A stretch of DNA of 64,000 nucleotides from JABAAE01 sp905480545 (GCA_943788025.1 CALSOR010000010.1:62001-126000); one strand, 5' to 3'; counted from the stretch's first letter, positions 1 through 9,778 are shown. The notes: a model not told the origin generated them from the sequence alone. Numbers and translations are program-made.

Positions 1-723
1 GCTGCCGATGAACTCAATCGAAAAAAAGTTGAGTCAACGGTGGGCTATCTAGGCGATCAGGCAACGGCTGTTGGCGCGAACACAAATCGACGAAAGACGG
101 ACTACTCATTTCGCAGTGTTTATCTGCCGGTGATTCGAAACGATTTGCCCGAGCTTTTCGAAGTCTTCGATTTTGCCGACGCGCATCGGGCAACGGGAAA
201 CCGACCTGACACAACAGTTGCCACGCAGGGACTTTATGTGTTGAACGATGACTGGGTCATGAAAATGTCCAGGAAATTGGCGGGAAAACTGATGCGGAAT
301 ACGGCGAAATCCACTGCCCTTCCCTCTCTTTCTAACGATGTTGAAAAGGTGAAAACCGGTGGGGTTCCATCGCGGAGCAATGATTTGAGGCATCAAGATG
401 CAAACATTGCCGAGCAGGTTTACTTGCGGATTTTCAATGAACCAGCGACAGAATCGGAAGTGCGACAATTGATACGGTTTACAACACAAATGCAAGAAAT
501 CTTGCTGGTCGAACACGAAATCAAACGACGTGACGATGCCGAAAAAGACGAACATCATAGAGGCAATGATCCCTCAAAGTCGAAAGAGTCCGATAACGCA
601 CCTGGCAATACGGTTGCCAAAATGAAGTCGGCGATGGCAACCCAAGCGGAAATGCGAATGCAAGCGTGGGCGATGGTATGCCATGCAATGTTCGCATCGA
701 GTCGGTTTCAAATATTGGAATAG
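1..723 (+). CDS. DUF1553 domain protein, C-terminal part (5' end outside window)
   Basis: The frame is open from base 1, so the gene begins upstream and only about 240 C-terminal residues are visible. The motif LPELFEVFDFADAHRATG followed by TTVATQGLYVLND is the recognisable core of the DUF1553 domain; the end has the usual AWAMVCHAMFASSRFQ. Full-length family members are secreted planctomycete proteins with a cytochrome-like PSCyt1 domain, DUF1549 and DUF1553, of unproven function. The linker around residues 180-215 is rich in charged residues and may be strain-specific. The DUF1501 gene begins 22 bases after the stop, the usual planctomycete pairing, so the two are probably co-transcribed. 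Confidence 0.9.
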   Translation, partial: AADELNRKKVESTVGYLGDQATAVGANTNRRKTDYSFRSVYLPVIRNDLPELFEVFDFADAHRATGNRPDTTVATQGLYVLNDDWVMKMSRKLAGKLMRNTAKSTALPSLSNDVEKVKTGGVPSRSNDLRHQDANIAEQVYLRIFNEPATESEVRQLIRFTTQMQEILLVEHEIKRRDDAEKDEHHRGNDPSKSKESDNAPGNTVAKMKSAMATQAEMRMQAWAMVCHAMFASSRFQILE

Positions 724-745
724 AAAGTTACGCGAGTCAGCTAAT

Positions 746-2194
746 ATGAAATGCAATTACTTTACGAAATCGATGAATCGGCGGGATTTGATCCGAGCGA
801 GCGGTTGTGGGTTTGCGCAATTGGCGTTGGCCGGGCTCGCCGGCTCGGAGGTAATCGCAAATCCTCTTGCTCAAACACCAGATCGCGTTTCCGGGTTGTT
901 GAATGGAAAGTTGGTTGAAGGCCAATTTTCACATCTAGAACCCACCGCGAAACGTGTGATTTTTTTATTCATGTGGGGTGGGCCAAGTCACGTTGATCTG
1001 TTTGATCCGAAGCCAAGGTTGAATAAAGAAGCAGGAAAAGAGCTGAAAGGCGTAGCGGTTGGTAGTCAACGTAAGAATTTAGGGAAGCTAATTGGGTCGC
1101 CGTTCAAATTCAAAAAGCACGGAGATAGCGGAGCGGTCATTAGTGAACTTTTTCCTCACCTGGCTCATCATGCGGATCGATTGTGTATCGTGCGATCGAT
1201 GCATACCGAAGGTTCAGCGCACGGCGAAGCTCTATTGAGGTTACATACCGGTCAAGCGAATCTTGTCCGTCCAAGTATTGGTGCATGGGTTAGTTATGGG
1301 CTGGGACGCGAGAACGAAAATTTGCCAGCATTCATCACGATTTCGCCGCCGAGGGGACATGGTGGTGTGCAGAACTATGGCAGTGCCTTCTTGCCCGATA
1401 TTCATCAGGGGACCGCGATTGGATCAGCAGAAATTCCAATTGCAAAAGCCGAGATTGCCAACCTTGTGAACAAGCAGCTCTCTCGGGAAACGCAGCGTCG
1501 ACAACTTGACCTGATTCAGGCGATCAACAGGCAGCATTTGGATCACGTCAAAACCGATAGCCGAATTGAAGGGTTGATCGAAAGTTATGAACTTGCTTTT
1601 CAGATGCAAACAGAAGTTCCGCAGATTATGAGTTTGTCTGACGAATCGCAAACGACACTTGATTTGTATGGCGTCGGCAAGGCACCGACGGATAATTTCG
1701 GCCGTCAGTGTTTGCTTGCGCGGAAATTTGCAGAACAGGGGGTTCGCTACATACAGGTTTCAACGGATTACACTTGGGATCACCATCAAAAGATGGAATC
1801 AGGGCACATTGCTGAAGCAGCCAAAGTTGATAAGCCGATCGCTGGGTTGCTAGAGGATCTATCACGTCGTGGAATGCTGGAGGACACTCTAGTTTTGTGG
1901 GGAGCTGAATTTGGGCGGACGCCGACGGTAGAAAATGGCGATGGAAGGGGGCATCATCCTCAGGGCTTTACGGTGTGGATGGCTGGTGGCGGCGTAAAGC
2001 AAGGCTTAACCTACGGAGCAAGCGACGAATACGGATATCGGCCGATTGAAAATCCGGTTCATATGCATGATTTGCATGCAACGATTTTGCATGCGTTGGG
2101 AATGGACCACGAGCGATTGACGTACCGGCACGCTGGCAGGGATTTTCGATTAACCGACGTCTATGGAAACGTGGTCACGGATATCTTGGGTTAG
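746..2194 (+). CDS. DUF1501 domain protein (exported, sulfatase-like fold)
   Basis: A 482-residue protein of the DUF1501 family, related to the alkaline phosphatase/sulfatase superfamily but with no assigned reaction. The N-terminus carries a twin-arginine-type signal (NRRDLIRASGCGFAQLALAG). Next come the family hallmark FMWGGPSHVDLFDPKP and later GAEFGRTP and GRGHHPQGF, which supply likely metal-binding residues. An ATG at 746 was chosen; ATG 773 would give a shorter leader with the RR pair closer to the start and is possible. It lies directly behind the DUF1553 gene. In planctomycetes such pairs are thought, without proof, to act in processing of complex polysaccharides or in envelope biology. 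Confidence 0.92.
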   Translation: MKCNYFTKSMNRRDLIRASGCGFAQLALAGLAGSEVIANPLAQTPDRVSGLLNGKLVEGQFSHLEPTAKRVIFLFMWGGPSHVDLFDPKPRLNKEAGKELKGVAVGSQRKNLGKLIGSPFKFKKHGDSGAVISELFPHLAHHADRLCIVRSMHTEGSAHGEALLRLHTGQANLVRPSIGAWVSYGLGRENENLPAFITISPPRGHGGVQNYGSAFLPDIHQGTAIGSAEIPIAKAEIANLVNKQLSRETQRRQLDLIQAINRQHLDHVKTDSRIEGLIESYELAFQMQTEVPQIMSLSDESQTTLDLYGVGKAPTDNFGRQCLLARKFAEQGVRYIQVSTDYTWDHHQKMESGHIAEAAKVDKPIAGLLEDLSRRGMLEDTLVLWGAEFGRTPTVENGDGRGHHPQGFTVWMAGGGVKQGLTYGASDEYGYRPIENPVHMHDLHATILHALGMDHERLTYRHAGRDFRLTDVYGNVVTDILG

Positions 2195-2301
2195 TACGGC
2201 CGCAGTAACTCGCATTTTGAATCACAGCAGGAAGGCGGGTTGAGATGCGAGAATTGCGATTCGTTTTCGTACCAATCCGAACTAAATTCTACATTTGAAA
2301 T

Positions 2302-3753
2302 CTAGTTAGAGACCAGAATCTCTCCAGCAATTTCTTTTGTCGGAAAATTTGCGTAGATGTAACTGTTACGCGCGTCGGTGACATCAACCGTGGTGGAATA
2401 CGGTTGTCCGCCATTATCGGATGTCAGAGTGATTTGGTGTTGCCCGGCAGGGACTTCGATGCGAAGAACCTGGATTTTCTCCGGTAGCAATCCCCAGCAT
2501 CGGGTGTCAGCTGATTCGGTCGCTTCCCAGATCACGCCGCCGACATTCAGAAGAATATCCGCCCATCCATTGCTCGTCGTTCCCAGTGCATCTTTGCTGG
2601 CGTATATCGCAGATTTTTTGACAATCCGTCGAACGACGGCTCGTGCGATTTCGGAATTGAGTTTGGCATCGCCTTGCTGCTTTGCGATTTGGCCGAGGTC
2701 CGTAATTGTTTCTGTTGCTCCAGCAAGTTGGTCGTTAACCCTTACGTTCACAGATTGTATTTCATTTGGCGGAATCACCACGCGCGAGATTTTGATGGGA
2801 GCGATGGTCGGCGGCAATGTGTGCTTGCCAGTTGCGGAGAGGATTCGGTCAGCGAGCAAGAGTGCTTGGCTGGAAGGGACCTCTGCTGATTCAACTTTGA
2901 CCGGGCCTTTGCCGATTGCAGCAAAAACGTAAATGACTCCATTTCCCTTTTTGGAGTGAGTCCCGTTTTCACTCCGATGAAAATCAGCAGACGCCGCCGA
3001 AAAAAGCGGATTCAGCTCCATGGTCTTCTTGTAGTATCGACTCGCGGAATCGTAATCGCGATGAGTCTGTTCGTAAAGAATTCCGGCAATATACGGGGCC
3101 AAAGCGACGCGCTGAAAAGACTTCAGTTCGGTGGTCGAGGATGCGGTTTGGATTTTTGATACGCTGGTATTCGCTGATCCGGCACCCTCAGTTGGCGTAT
3201 TTGGTTCATCATTTTGAGCTGTGGAATTCGACGAAGCAATTTTTGCCTCGATCTGATTTTGCAAAGCAGTGATCTGATTCACATACGCATACGCGTCGTC
3301 GCCATTTTGCACCAAATTGGATAGGGCAAGGAAGACCTGGATGAATAGCTGTTCGTAATCGTCTGGTTGATAGGCCCGATTCTGATCATCCAAAACCCAC
3401 GATGACAAATTGCTGAAATCGTCGAGCGGTTTACCGTTTTTAAAACGATCTCGGACTTCACGCAGAATGTTTTCCGACTCTTCCGGTTTGCCCTGAGCGA
3501 GCCGAAGGAGGCTTTGATCCAGCTTGATCAGCTCCTTTTCTTTTTTGTTTTTTAAAAGAAGCTTTTTCGATTCGGATTCGGCGAATTCAAGGTTGCCGTC
3601 ATAGAAAGATGAGCGGAGCTTGGTGATTCGATTGGAATGCGTAGCACAGCCGATTTGTATCGCAATAAACGAACCGGCTAACAAAAGAAGAATAGTGGTA
3701 TGTTTCACAGGATAAAGATTGGCAATCGAGTTTAGCCGCGGCCAGATCTTCAT
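2302..3753 (-). CDS. COG3014-like lipoprotein with repeat-rich N-terminal half
   Basis: A predicted lipoprotein of about 483 residues. A hydrophobic segment (TTILLLLAGSFIAIQIGC) ends in a lipobox Cys. The N-terminal half is helical and resembles TPR-type repeats (…DGNLEFAESESKKLL…). The C-terminal half, with FVFAAIGKGPVKVE, ARAVVRRIVKKSAIYA and PAGQHQITL, resembles COG3014 proteins. It is the last gene of a four-gene reverse-strand set, 59 bases beyond the LpoB-like gene. Association of COG3014 with LpoB-like lipoproteins suggests a role at the cell wall, but the function is unknown. GTG 3708 would put the signal peptide right at the start and is an alternative to the ATG used here. Confidence 0.8.
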   Translation of the reverse strand: MKIWPRLNSIANLYPVKHTTILLLLAGSFIAIQIGCATHSNRITKLRSSFYDGNLEFAESESKKLLLKNKKEKELIKLDQSLLRLAQGKPEESENILREVRDRFKNGKPLDDFSNLSSWVLDDQNRAYQPDDYEQLFIQVFLALSNLVQNGDDAYAYVNQITALQNQIEAKIASSNSTAQNDEPNTPTEGAGSANTSVSKIQTASSTTELKSFQRVALAPYIAGILYEQTHRDYDSASRYYKKTMELNPLFSAASADFHRSENGTHSKKGNGVIYVFAAIGKGPVKVESAEVPSSQALLLADRILSATGKHTLPPTIAPIKISRVVIPPNEIQSVNVRVNDQLAGATETITDLGQIAKQQGDAKLNSEIARAVVRRIVKKSAIYASKDALGTTSNGWADILLNVGGVIWEATESADTRCWGLLPEKIQVLRIEVPAGQHQITLTSDNGGQPYSTTVDVTDARNSYIYANFPTKEIAGEILVSN

Positions 3754-3812
3754 AACATTCAAATCAATTCGCAGTTTTGCTTGGTGAAACCCCGGGACGT
3801 TCACGCGTTAAA

Positions 3813-4514
3813 CTATTTGGATTTTTTGAACGGATTGTAATTTGCGACTTTCGCCCACGAGTTTTTGTGATAGCCCTTCTTAACTTCTGCTGATTGCTTG
3901 ACCTGTTGCCCCGTCTTTGCATCCACAAGGCTTAGGGTCAACAAGTAATCTCGCTGCTGACTTCCGTTATTGACGGTCGTTCCTGACGTTAGTTTTGCAT
4001 AGAGCATGTACTCGAAGGGCTGTCCACGGGATTCCATGGTGGCCGAGAACATTTGCATGTTGTTTGGGATGAACAAATCATCCGGGCGTAGACGCGTCAG
4101 TTCCAATCCCGAATCAACATAGTTTCGGTTGATTGAGTTGAACGTCGGATGGTCGTTAACAAGCGTGTCAATTTTCTCAAGCAGTTGTTCTTTAAAGTCG
4201 CCTAATTCTTCAGATGACCGGTTTTCGATTCCCACGAAACAAATGTTCGCATGAGGAGACGACGGCTGTCCGCTTGTGCCGTCACCCTGCGGAACCGACT
4301 GAAGCATTTTATTCTGTTGAGATTGTTCAGCTGCCCCCAACAACTTGTAAACGGCCTCATCGACCAGTGGGTTAAACGTCCCGGATCCAGCCGCATGGCT
4401 TCCGACCATGTCGCTGTCGTTGGGCGATAGGATGTGACCAATTTGATTGCCCTTGCATCCAAGTGATACAGCCGTAAATATTGCTAGCAAGGCGATGGAG
4501 GTGTTCTTGATCAT
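3813..4514 (-). CDS. LpoB-like lipoprotein (penicillin-binding protein activator family)
   Basis: A 233-residue lipoprotein; the signal MIKNTSIALLAIFTAVSLGC ends at lipobox Cys20. The body (HANICFVGIENRSSEELGDFKEQ, then DTLVNDHPTFNSINR, and a C-terminal LTLSLVDAKTGQQVKQSAEVKKGY) follows the LpoB pattern. In Enterobacteria that protein is an outer-membrane activator of the bifunctional synthase PBP1b. ATG 4514 fits the signal peptide and leaves 46 bases to the gene before it; a longer reading would overlap that gene and hide the signal. The C-terminal KNSWAKVANYNPFKKSK is basic. That it activates a transglycosylase here is inference; planctomycete walls are thin and their PBP set differs. Confidence 0.75.
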   Translation of the reverse strand: MIKNTSIALLAIFTAVSLGCKGNQIGHILSPNDSDMVGSHAAGSGTFNPLVDEAVYKLLGAAEQSQQNKMLQSVPQGDGTSGQPSSPHANICFVGIENRSSEELGDFKEQLLEKIDTLVNDHPTFNSINRNYVDSGLELTRLRPDDLFIPNNMQMFSATMESRGQPFEYMLYAKLTSGTTVNNGSQQRDYLLTLSLVDAKTGQQVKQSAEVKKGYHKNSWAKVANYNPFKKSK

Positions 4515-4560
4515 GCTCGTTTGGCACCCGAAAGGCAATTGATTATACGTTCTAAATCGG

Positions 4561-5262
4561 CTACTGAATGCGTCCTGCTTCACGTGCGATTCGGTCGGGT
4601 GCTTCATATCCACAAAAATAGTTGCTGATCTGTTCGCCAAGTTCGTCGATGAACTGCTTTTCAAATACGTTCTGTGACAGGCTCATCGATGGAAGGGGAT
4701 TGTCTCTTGGATAAGCGTATTCAATCGGTCCCTTGCCGTAGACGGGCGCGGCGACTGAGCCTTCGGTTTTGTTCAGGTCATAAACTTGGATGGAGAAATT
4801 CGTATTTCCCCGAAACATTGACGATCGGTTCTGGATCATGTAGCCATCTAGTTCGATTGCAAGCACGACGTCCGCGTTCACGCCTTTTCCGATTTCAAGA
4901 TAGTCGAGCTGGTCCCAATCATGGTTATCAATCCAGTTTTCAAGGTCACCGCGTGAGACGAGATCAATTTTCTTCACTTCGCTGGACAGTCGGCTACGAA
5001 CTTTTTTGGTCAGAAGTTTGGTGGCAACGTCCGGGCCATATGGTGCTGCGTTGGAGACCACAACAACGGCCACACGTTTGCCTTCGAGTCCACTGAATTC
5101 CGGATCAACTCGATTGCCCTTCATCCAGTACATGATGTGCGATGAGACGCCGATGCACCCGAAATTAAAAACAACGAAAAAAAGGATCATCACGGTCCAA
5201 GTCATTCGGCGTAATCGGTTGCCGTCGATTCCAGTTCCGTTATTTTCAAGCTTGCCGTCCAT
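4561..5262 (-). CDS. Uncharacterised lipoprotein of the envelope operon
   Basis: A 233-residue protein not assigned to a named family. A hydrophobic stretch ends at a lipobox-like VFNFGC (Cys36). The start at 5262 gives a long polar leader; ATG 5205 would give a classical lipoprotein signal. The mature part begins with a beta-rich segment (GKRVAVVVVSNAAPYG), then a helical region and ADVVLAIELDGYMIQNRS, a layout reminiscent of the nucleotide-binding-like fold in outer-membrane assembly lipoproteins such as LpoB or CsgG. It sits 24 bases behind the DUF2752 gene and 46 bases ahead of the LpoB-like gene, so all four are probably one transcript. Confidence 0.75.
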   Translation of the reverse strand: MDGKLENNGTGIDGNRLRRMTWTVMILFFVVFNFGCIGVSSHIMYWMKGNRVDPEFSGLEGKRVAVVVVSNAAPYGPDVATKLLTKKVRSRLSSEVKKIDLVSRGDLENWIDNHDWDQLDYLEIGKGVNADVVLAIELDGYMIQNRSSMFRGNTNFSIQVYDLNKTEGSVAAPVYGKGPIEYAYPRDNPLPSMSLSQNVFEKQFIDELGEQISNYFCGYEAPDRIAREAGRIQ

Positions 5263-5286
5263 GGCTTTCCTGTTTTTAATTGTTAT

Positions 5287-5763
5287 CTAAAGTGGAAATA
5301 AAGTGACTCGAATCACCCACTGCGTTACCGTAACTGCACAAATACCAAGTGTTGCGAAAAACAGCCATGCCATATTTGGACTTGTGTAAAACCACTTTCC
5401 GGTCAAGCCTGAAATTAGCACCCATGGCGAGATAATCAATGTACAAATTCCAAGCAAAGCTCCGCCGGGATTGGCTCGAAACGACTGGATGATTTTCCCA
5501 TTCATCAGGTTTGACCATGATGTCGTCATTCCACATGACGGACACGGTATGCCAAAAAACTCGATAAATGAGCAGCGAGAAAAACCCAGTTGCTGATGTG
5601 TGCCGTATCCTTTTGGGTTTGGCTTCAACCGAAAGGCGACGACGAGGAGTGTGATTCCAATGATTCCAGCAGCTACCAAACCAATGCGATGCACTGCTGG
5701 CATGCGAGAATTCATGTGCGATTGCACGGTTTCCGTGTAGTCGTCAGGTGTTTCGTTGATCAT
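5287..5763 (-). CDS. DUF2752 family membrane protein
   Basis: A 158-residue protein with about three predicted membrane helices (RIGLVAAGIIGITLLVV, GALLGICTLIISPWVLI, LFFATLGICAVTVTQWV). The signature GIPCPSCGMTTSW between the first two helices is the DUF2752 motif, normally C-P-x-C-G-x-T. The family has no proven function; the conserved Cys pair could bind metal or act in redox chemistry. ATG 5763 is preferred over an upstream TTG. It is the first gene of the reverse-strand lipoprotein operon. Confidence 0.85.
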   Translation of the reverse strand: MINETPDDYTETVQSHMNSRMPAVHRIGLVAAGIIGITLLVVAFRLKPNPKGYGTHQQLGFSRCSFIEFFGIPCPSCGMTTSWSNLMNGKIIQSFRANPGGALLGICTLIISPWVLISGLTGKWFYTSPNMAWLFFATLGICAVTVTQWVIRVTLFPL

Positions 5764-6214
5764 GGTGTTTATTCGCTCGCGGGACGATAGCAATTGACCA
5801 AGGTCGTCACAAGTTCAATTCAAAGAAGTGATAGCCGTCGGGCTGTTTTTCGTTATCGAATAATTATCCGGGTTCTGCACTGGAAAGAAAGCACTTGAAA
5901 GAAATCGCTGGATTTCGGATTCCAACTGGAGGAAACGGGTTTTTCGTGTTTGCTGACGTGACTCTGGCCATCGTGGCGATTGGGAGTTTGTGGTTTTGTC
6001 GAGCCTTCGATTTTTATCATTGAATAATATGCTCATTTTTTGCATTTGCACGACAATTTTGCCGTTTGGAGTTTCAACACTGTCAGAGAACCATTGGTTC
6101 GAATTGGGCGTATGAACAGTGTGGGTTAGGCATGTTGATCGGGTAAATGTGGAGTGGATTGTCTGCCTCCATAGAAATGTTATCGCATCCTATCGGGGAT
6201 CTGGAGTTTGCCCG
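5764..6214. other. Intergenic region, divergent promoters expected
   Basis: About 450 bases between the divergently oriented DUF2752 gene and a small forward gene. It should carry the promoters of both. A short reverse reading frame inside it has low-complexity, non-protein-like composition. I see no repeat, RNA gene or clear hairpin. Confidence 0.4.
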
Positions 6215-6586
6215 ATGACTGGATTGATCCACCATGAAAATCAAGCAATTCGAGAAGAAGTCAAAGTCGTTTTGCTTTTGCGGTTTGACGAGCTTGCGTG
6301 CACCAATTCGACGTGGCGAGAATTAGGATGGACCACAATTCAGTTAGGTTTGGAAGCGATTCACGCGGAGGTTCAAACGCTTTTGGAGAACGGCAGTTTG
6401 CGTTCGGTTGTATCAATCGCCACATTGGAATGTGCGAAACAAAGACTCCATGACTTCGCGATTCAACGATATTTAAAGCAGTGCTCTTTCGGGGGCTCGG
6501 ATGACTGCCGAAGCGTCGACGATCGTGAGTGGGTATCCATTCGCAATGTTCAGATCACGCGTCTGGTTTGTTTGGCTCCGCCTTAA
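6215..6586 (+). CDS. Hypothetical protein
   Basis: A 123-residue reading frame I do not recognise. The ATG at 6215 is preceded by GGAG with a spacing of 8 bases, a better ribosome-binding site than most here, which favours it over an upstream in-frame start. The sequence is soluble-looking, with a strand-like EVKVVLLLRFDEL and a helical middle part (QLGLEAIHAEVQTLLENG). It has no signal peptide or membrane segment. Its stop overlaps the stop of the convergent phosphoesterase gene by four bases. It could be a real small gene or a chance frame. Confidence 0.45.
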   Translation: MTGLIHHENQAIREEVKVVLLLRFDELACTNSTWRELGWTTIQLGLEAIHAEVQTLLENGSLRSVVSIATLECAKQRLHDFAIQRYLKQCSFGGSDDCRSVDDREWVSIRNVQITRLVCLAPP

Positions 6587-7416
6587 GCGTTCGTCGCGGT
6601 CGTTTCTTCGGTTTTTGAGAGTTTCTCGGCGTCGGATTGGTTGACGATAATGCGGCGGATGGCCACGGTCTTTCCAGAATTTTCATCCACATCGATAATC
6701 GTCCCCGAGATTCTTGGGTCGCCAAGTGGAACGCGAAATGTACGGGGTTTGAATGTAATTGTTGTTTCCAGGACTTTATCAATCTCACGTCCAATAATAC
6801 TTTCGTGAGGACCAGTCATTCCCACGTCACATTGAAAGGCGGTCCCCCCTGGAAAGATCTGTTCATCGGCCGTCGTAACATGCGTATGGGTTCCAATCAC
6901 CGCAGATACTTTTCCATCCAGGTATCGACCCATTAACTGTTTGTCGCTGGTTGCTTCGCCGTGAAAATCTACAAATTTGATCTTCACGGATTCCGGGATT
7001 TCCGACAGCACTCGGTCAGCAGCAGCAAATGGGCAATCCACGGGACGCATGAACACACGTCCCATTAAACAGAAAACGGCAATTTCTATTCCGCTTTTGC
7101 TCGACTTCACAGTCCAACACCGCCCTGGAGCCGCCGGCGGGAAATTCGCAGGCTTTACCGAGCGATCGTCTTTTTCCAAGACGGAGTAGATATCTCGTTT
7201 TTTGTAGATGTGGTCACCCAGCGTCATTACGTCGATGCCGGCTTGGCAAAGTTGACGAAACGCACCCGGTTTGATTCCTGAACCATCTTCACAGTTTTCA
7301 CCGTTGGCGATCACGAAGTCAAGTTCTTCACGTTCACGCAATCCGGGAAGCGCTTGGAGGACAATTTGCTTTCCAGGACGTCCAACGATGTCGCCAATAA
7401 AAAGGATTCGAACCAT
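6583..7416 (-). CDS. YmdB/TIGR00282 family metallophosphoesterase
   Basis: A 277-residue member of the TIGR00282 family, whose Bacillus member YmdB hydrolyses 2',3'-cyclic nucleotide monophosphates and affects biofilm and motility choice. Metal-binding motifs are visible: GDIVGRPG at the start, NGEN near residue 40, TLGDHIYKK, FHGEATSDK and GTHTHVTTAD. The length matches the family, with a short acidic/threonine-rich tail. It lies 21 bases downstream of ribonuclease Y on the same strand; this rny-ymdB order is widely conserved and suggests joint action in RNA turnover. Confidence 0.93.
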   Translation of the reverse strand: MVRILFIGDIVGRPGKQIVLQALPGLREREELDFVIANGENCEDGSGIKPGAFRQLCQAGIDVMTLGDHIYKKRDIYSVLEKDDRSVKPANFPPAAPGRCWTVKSSKSGIEIAVFCLMGRVFMRPVDCPFAAADRVLSEIPESVKIKFVDFHGEATSDKQLMGRYLDGKVSAVIGTHTHVTTADEQIFPGGTAFQCDVGMTGPHESIIGREIDKVLETTITFKPRTFRVPLGDPRISGTIIDVDENSGKTVAIRRIIVNQSDAEKLSKTEETTATNA

Positions 7417-7437
7417 TTGCTTCGATCTGTTAGAAGT

Positions 7438-8979
7438 TTACTTTGCTAATTCAGTAAATCGCGATTCACGAATCACGGTGACTTTGATTTCACCCGGATA
7501 GGACAACCGCTCTTCGCACGCGGTCGCAATGTCTCGGCAGATTTTGGCTGCCGAGGCATCATCCACTTCGATTGAACTGGCAATGACGCGTAATTCGCGA
7601 CCGGCCTGAATCGCAAACGATTGCTCAATGCCTTTAAATTCGAGCGCGATCGCCTCGAGCTCTTCCATTCGTTTAACGTAGCGATCAAGCGATTCACGAC
7701 GGGCACCAGGCCGAGATGCACTGCACGCATCGGCGGTTGCTACCAGCACGGTGTAGGGCATCTCCGTGATGATCTCGTCGTGATGACCAAACGCCGCGTG
7801 AACCACGTCCTCACCTTCACCGGCTCGTTTCAGCAAATCGGCTCCAATTTTGGGGTGCCCACCTTCCATTTCGTGGTCGGCTGCTTTCCCGATGTCGTGA
7901 AGAAGTCCGGCGCGACGAGCCAGTTTTCCATCAAGCCCAATCATTTCCGCCATCATGCCCGAAAGGAAAGCAACCTCGATGCTGTGTTTCAAAACATTTT
8001 GGCTGTAAGACGTTCTGAAGTGAAGGCGACCAAGCAATTTGATAACGCTTTCGTCCAATCGATGGACTTCCAATTCTTGTGCTGCATCCTTCCCTTTTTT
8101 CCAAATCAAGTCGTCTACCTCGGCTTGAGTTTCTTTCACAAGTTCTTCGATGCGGGCAGGATGAATACGCCCATCTTCGATTAGTTTTGCAAGGGACAAA
8201 CGTCCGACTTCGCGGCGGATCGGATCGAAACTGCTCACGATCACAACGCCAGGGGTATCGTCAATGATCACGTCGACGCCGGTTTCCTTTTCGAAAGCGC
8301 GGATGTTGCGGCCTTCGCGGCCGATGATTCGGCCCTTCATTTCATCGCTTGGAATGTCGACCGTCGCAGTGGTTGATTCAGACGTATGCGGTGCGGCGTA
8401 CCGGTAAATGGATGAAAGAATGATTTCGCGGGAACGCTCTTCGACTTCTTCTTTGATTTTTTGCTCGTGCTTCTGGATAACGGCACCAACTTCGTTTGAA
8501 AGTTCGCTTTCCAGAAGTTTCATCAAGCGTTTGGTCGCTTCTTCTTTGTCGAGCCCAGTGACTTCGTGCAGTTTCTTTTTTTGCTCTTCAAAGATCCTGT
8601 GGATTTCTTTAGAGCGAGTTTCGGCGTTTCGTAGTTTTTCAGTTAATCGTCTTTGAGATGCCTGAACGATGGACTCTTGTTTACCCAAATCATCCGTTTT
8701 CTGATCCAATAATCGGTTTTTTTTGTCGACCGCTTTTTGGCTTTTGTCCAGCTCTTGGCGGACCTTGTTCATGTCGACGTCAAACTTTTCTTTCAGCGTG
8801 ATTTGCTTTTCTTTGATTTCTAGCTCCGCCGTCTTGAGCATGTTTTTCGTTTCCTGCTCAGTGTCGGCAACAATCTTGTCAGCGATCGACTTGGCGTCTT
8901 TCTTTCGAATGGCCAAGAATCCGTACATTGCGGCGACGCCAATCGCGACACCTGCAATGGCTCCAATCATATATTCCAT
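7438..8979 (-). CDS. rny: Ribonuclease Y
   Basis: A 513-residue endoribonuclease anchored in the membrane that starts mRNA decay. Domains in order: one N-terminal membrane helix (IGAIAGVAIGVAAMYGFLAI); a long coiled coil to about residue 195 rich in K and E; a KH RNA-binding domain with the loop GRIIGREGRNIRAF; and an HD phosphohydrolase domain with the metal ligands in HSIEVAFLSG and LLHDIGKA followed by HPKIGADLL. The C-terminus ends in the usual SYPGEIKVTVIRE. Length and order match the family. It is the first gene of a two-gene unit with the YmdB-type phosphoesterase. Confidence 0.97.
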   Translation of the reverse strand: MEYMIGAIAGVAIGVAAMYGFLAIRKKDAKSIADKIVADTEQETKNMLKTAELEIKEKQITLKEKFDVDMNKVRQELDKSQKAVDKKNRLLDQKTDDLGKQESIVQASQRRLTEKLRNAETRSKEIHRIFEEQKKKLHEVTGLDKEEATKRLMKLLESELSNEVGAVIQKHEQKIKEEVEERSREIILSSIYRYAAPHTSESTTATVDIPSDEMKGRIIGREGRNIRAFEKETGVDVIIDDTPGVVIVSSFDPIRREVGRLSLAKLIEDGRIHPARIEELVKETQAEVDDLIWKKGKDAAQELEVHRLDESVIKLLGRLHFRTSYSQNVLKHSIEVAFLSGMMAEMIGLDGKLARRAGLLHDIGKAADHEMEGGHPKIGADLLKRAGEGEDVVHAAFGHHDEIITEMPYTVLVATADACSASRPGARRESLDRYVKRMEELEAIALEFKGIEQSFAIQAGRELRVIASSIEVDDASAAKICRDIATACEERLSYPGEIKVTVIRESRFTELAK

Positions 8980-9778
8980 GAACGATATTCCTCATATGTT
9001 GCTGACGCAAATTGCAATGAGTTATCGTTGAACCGGATGAACGCCTCACTGAATCGGGCGAACTAGGTCGGTGTGGCCGAAAAACGGCAAAGAGTGCGAG
9101 ATTGGAATACGAACAAGTGGAGACTTCGTAGTTTTTTCTCGCGTCTCGACCAACTTCCTGAGAACTGATGGGCGACTGGTGTCGCATTCAATTTCATTTG
9201 TCGTCACGCCACACGATTTGAATGGCTTATCGTTTTCCACGGGAGATATCTCCGCAAAAACTGAGGCAATTATTTTCAAAAAGTAAATAATAACAGGTGC
9301 CATGGCCAATGGTTCGTGGTTCAATTTCAAACTAAAATGCATGTTCGCGCCAGTGTGAATGGCATAAACATTTGGCAGCTTTCTCGAATCAGCAATCGCA
9401 TGAATTGTTGATTGATCGTTAAACACCAAAGTTAGTTTGGGTTCACGCAAGCAGCTACGCTACCTTTTTTAACAAAAATGCGGATTCTTTTCCATCGACC
9501 GGCGGAGGCTCGGCTGGTAAAAAAAATCTCAGCTTGGTTGATTGGCTTGAATTATCGGTAAAACCGACGATTTTCAAAAGAATAAAGAGTGCTAAAATGT
9601 TTGGATGATTCTTTTTACTTGCAGCAAGACGGTGCAAACTAAAATGGAATATCGGAGCGAAGGCACGTGAATCGACGCGGAAATTTTGAAATAACGATTC
9701 GAGGAAATGATTCGGTGAGTAAACTGGATCAATTGCCTTGGAATAAATGTCTTGGATCGAAGATAGGCGCTGGCGACA
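8980..9778. other. Intergenic region upstream of rny
   Basis: About 800 bases between the divergent rny and a small Cys-rich gene. Reverse-strand frames here (about 9046-9450 and 9455-9877) are open but have no recognisable motif, and the second runs antisense through the Cys-rich gene; I do not call them. The AT-rich stretch around 9270-9300 could hold promoter elements. No hairpin or repeat stands out. Confidence 0.35.
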
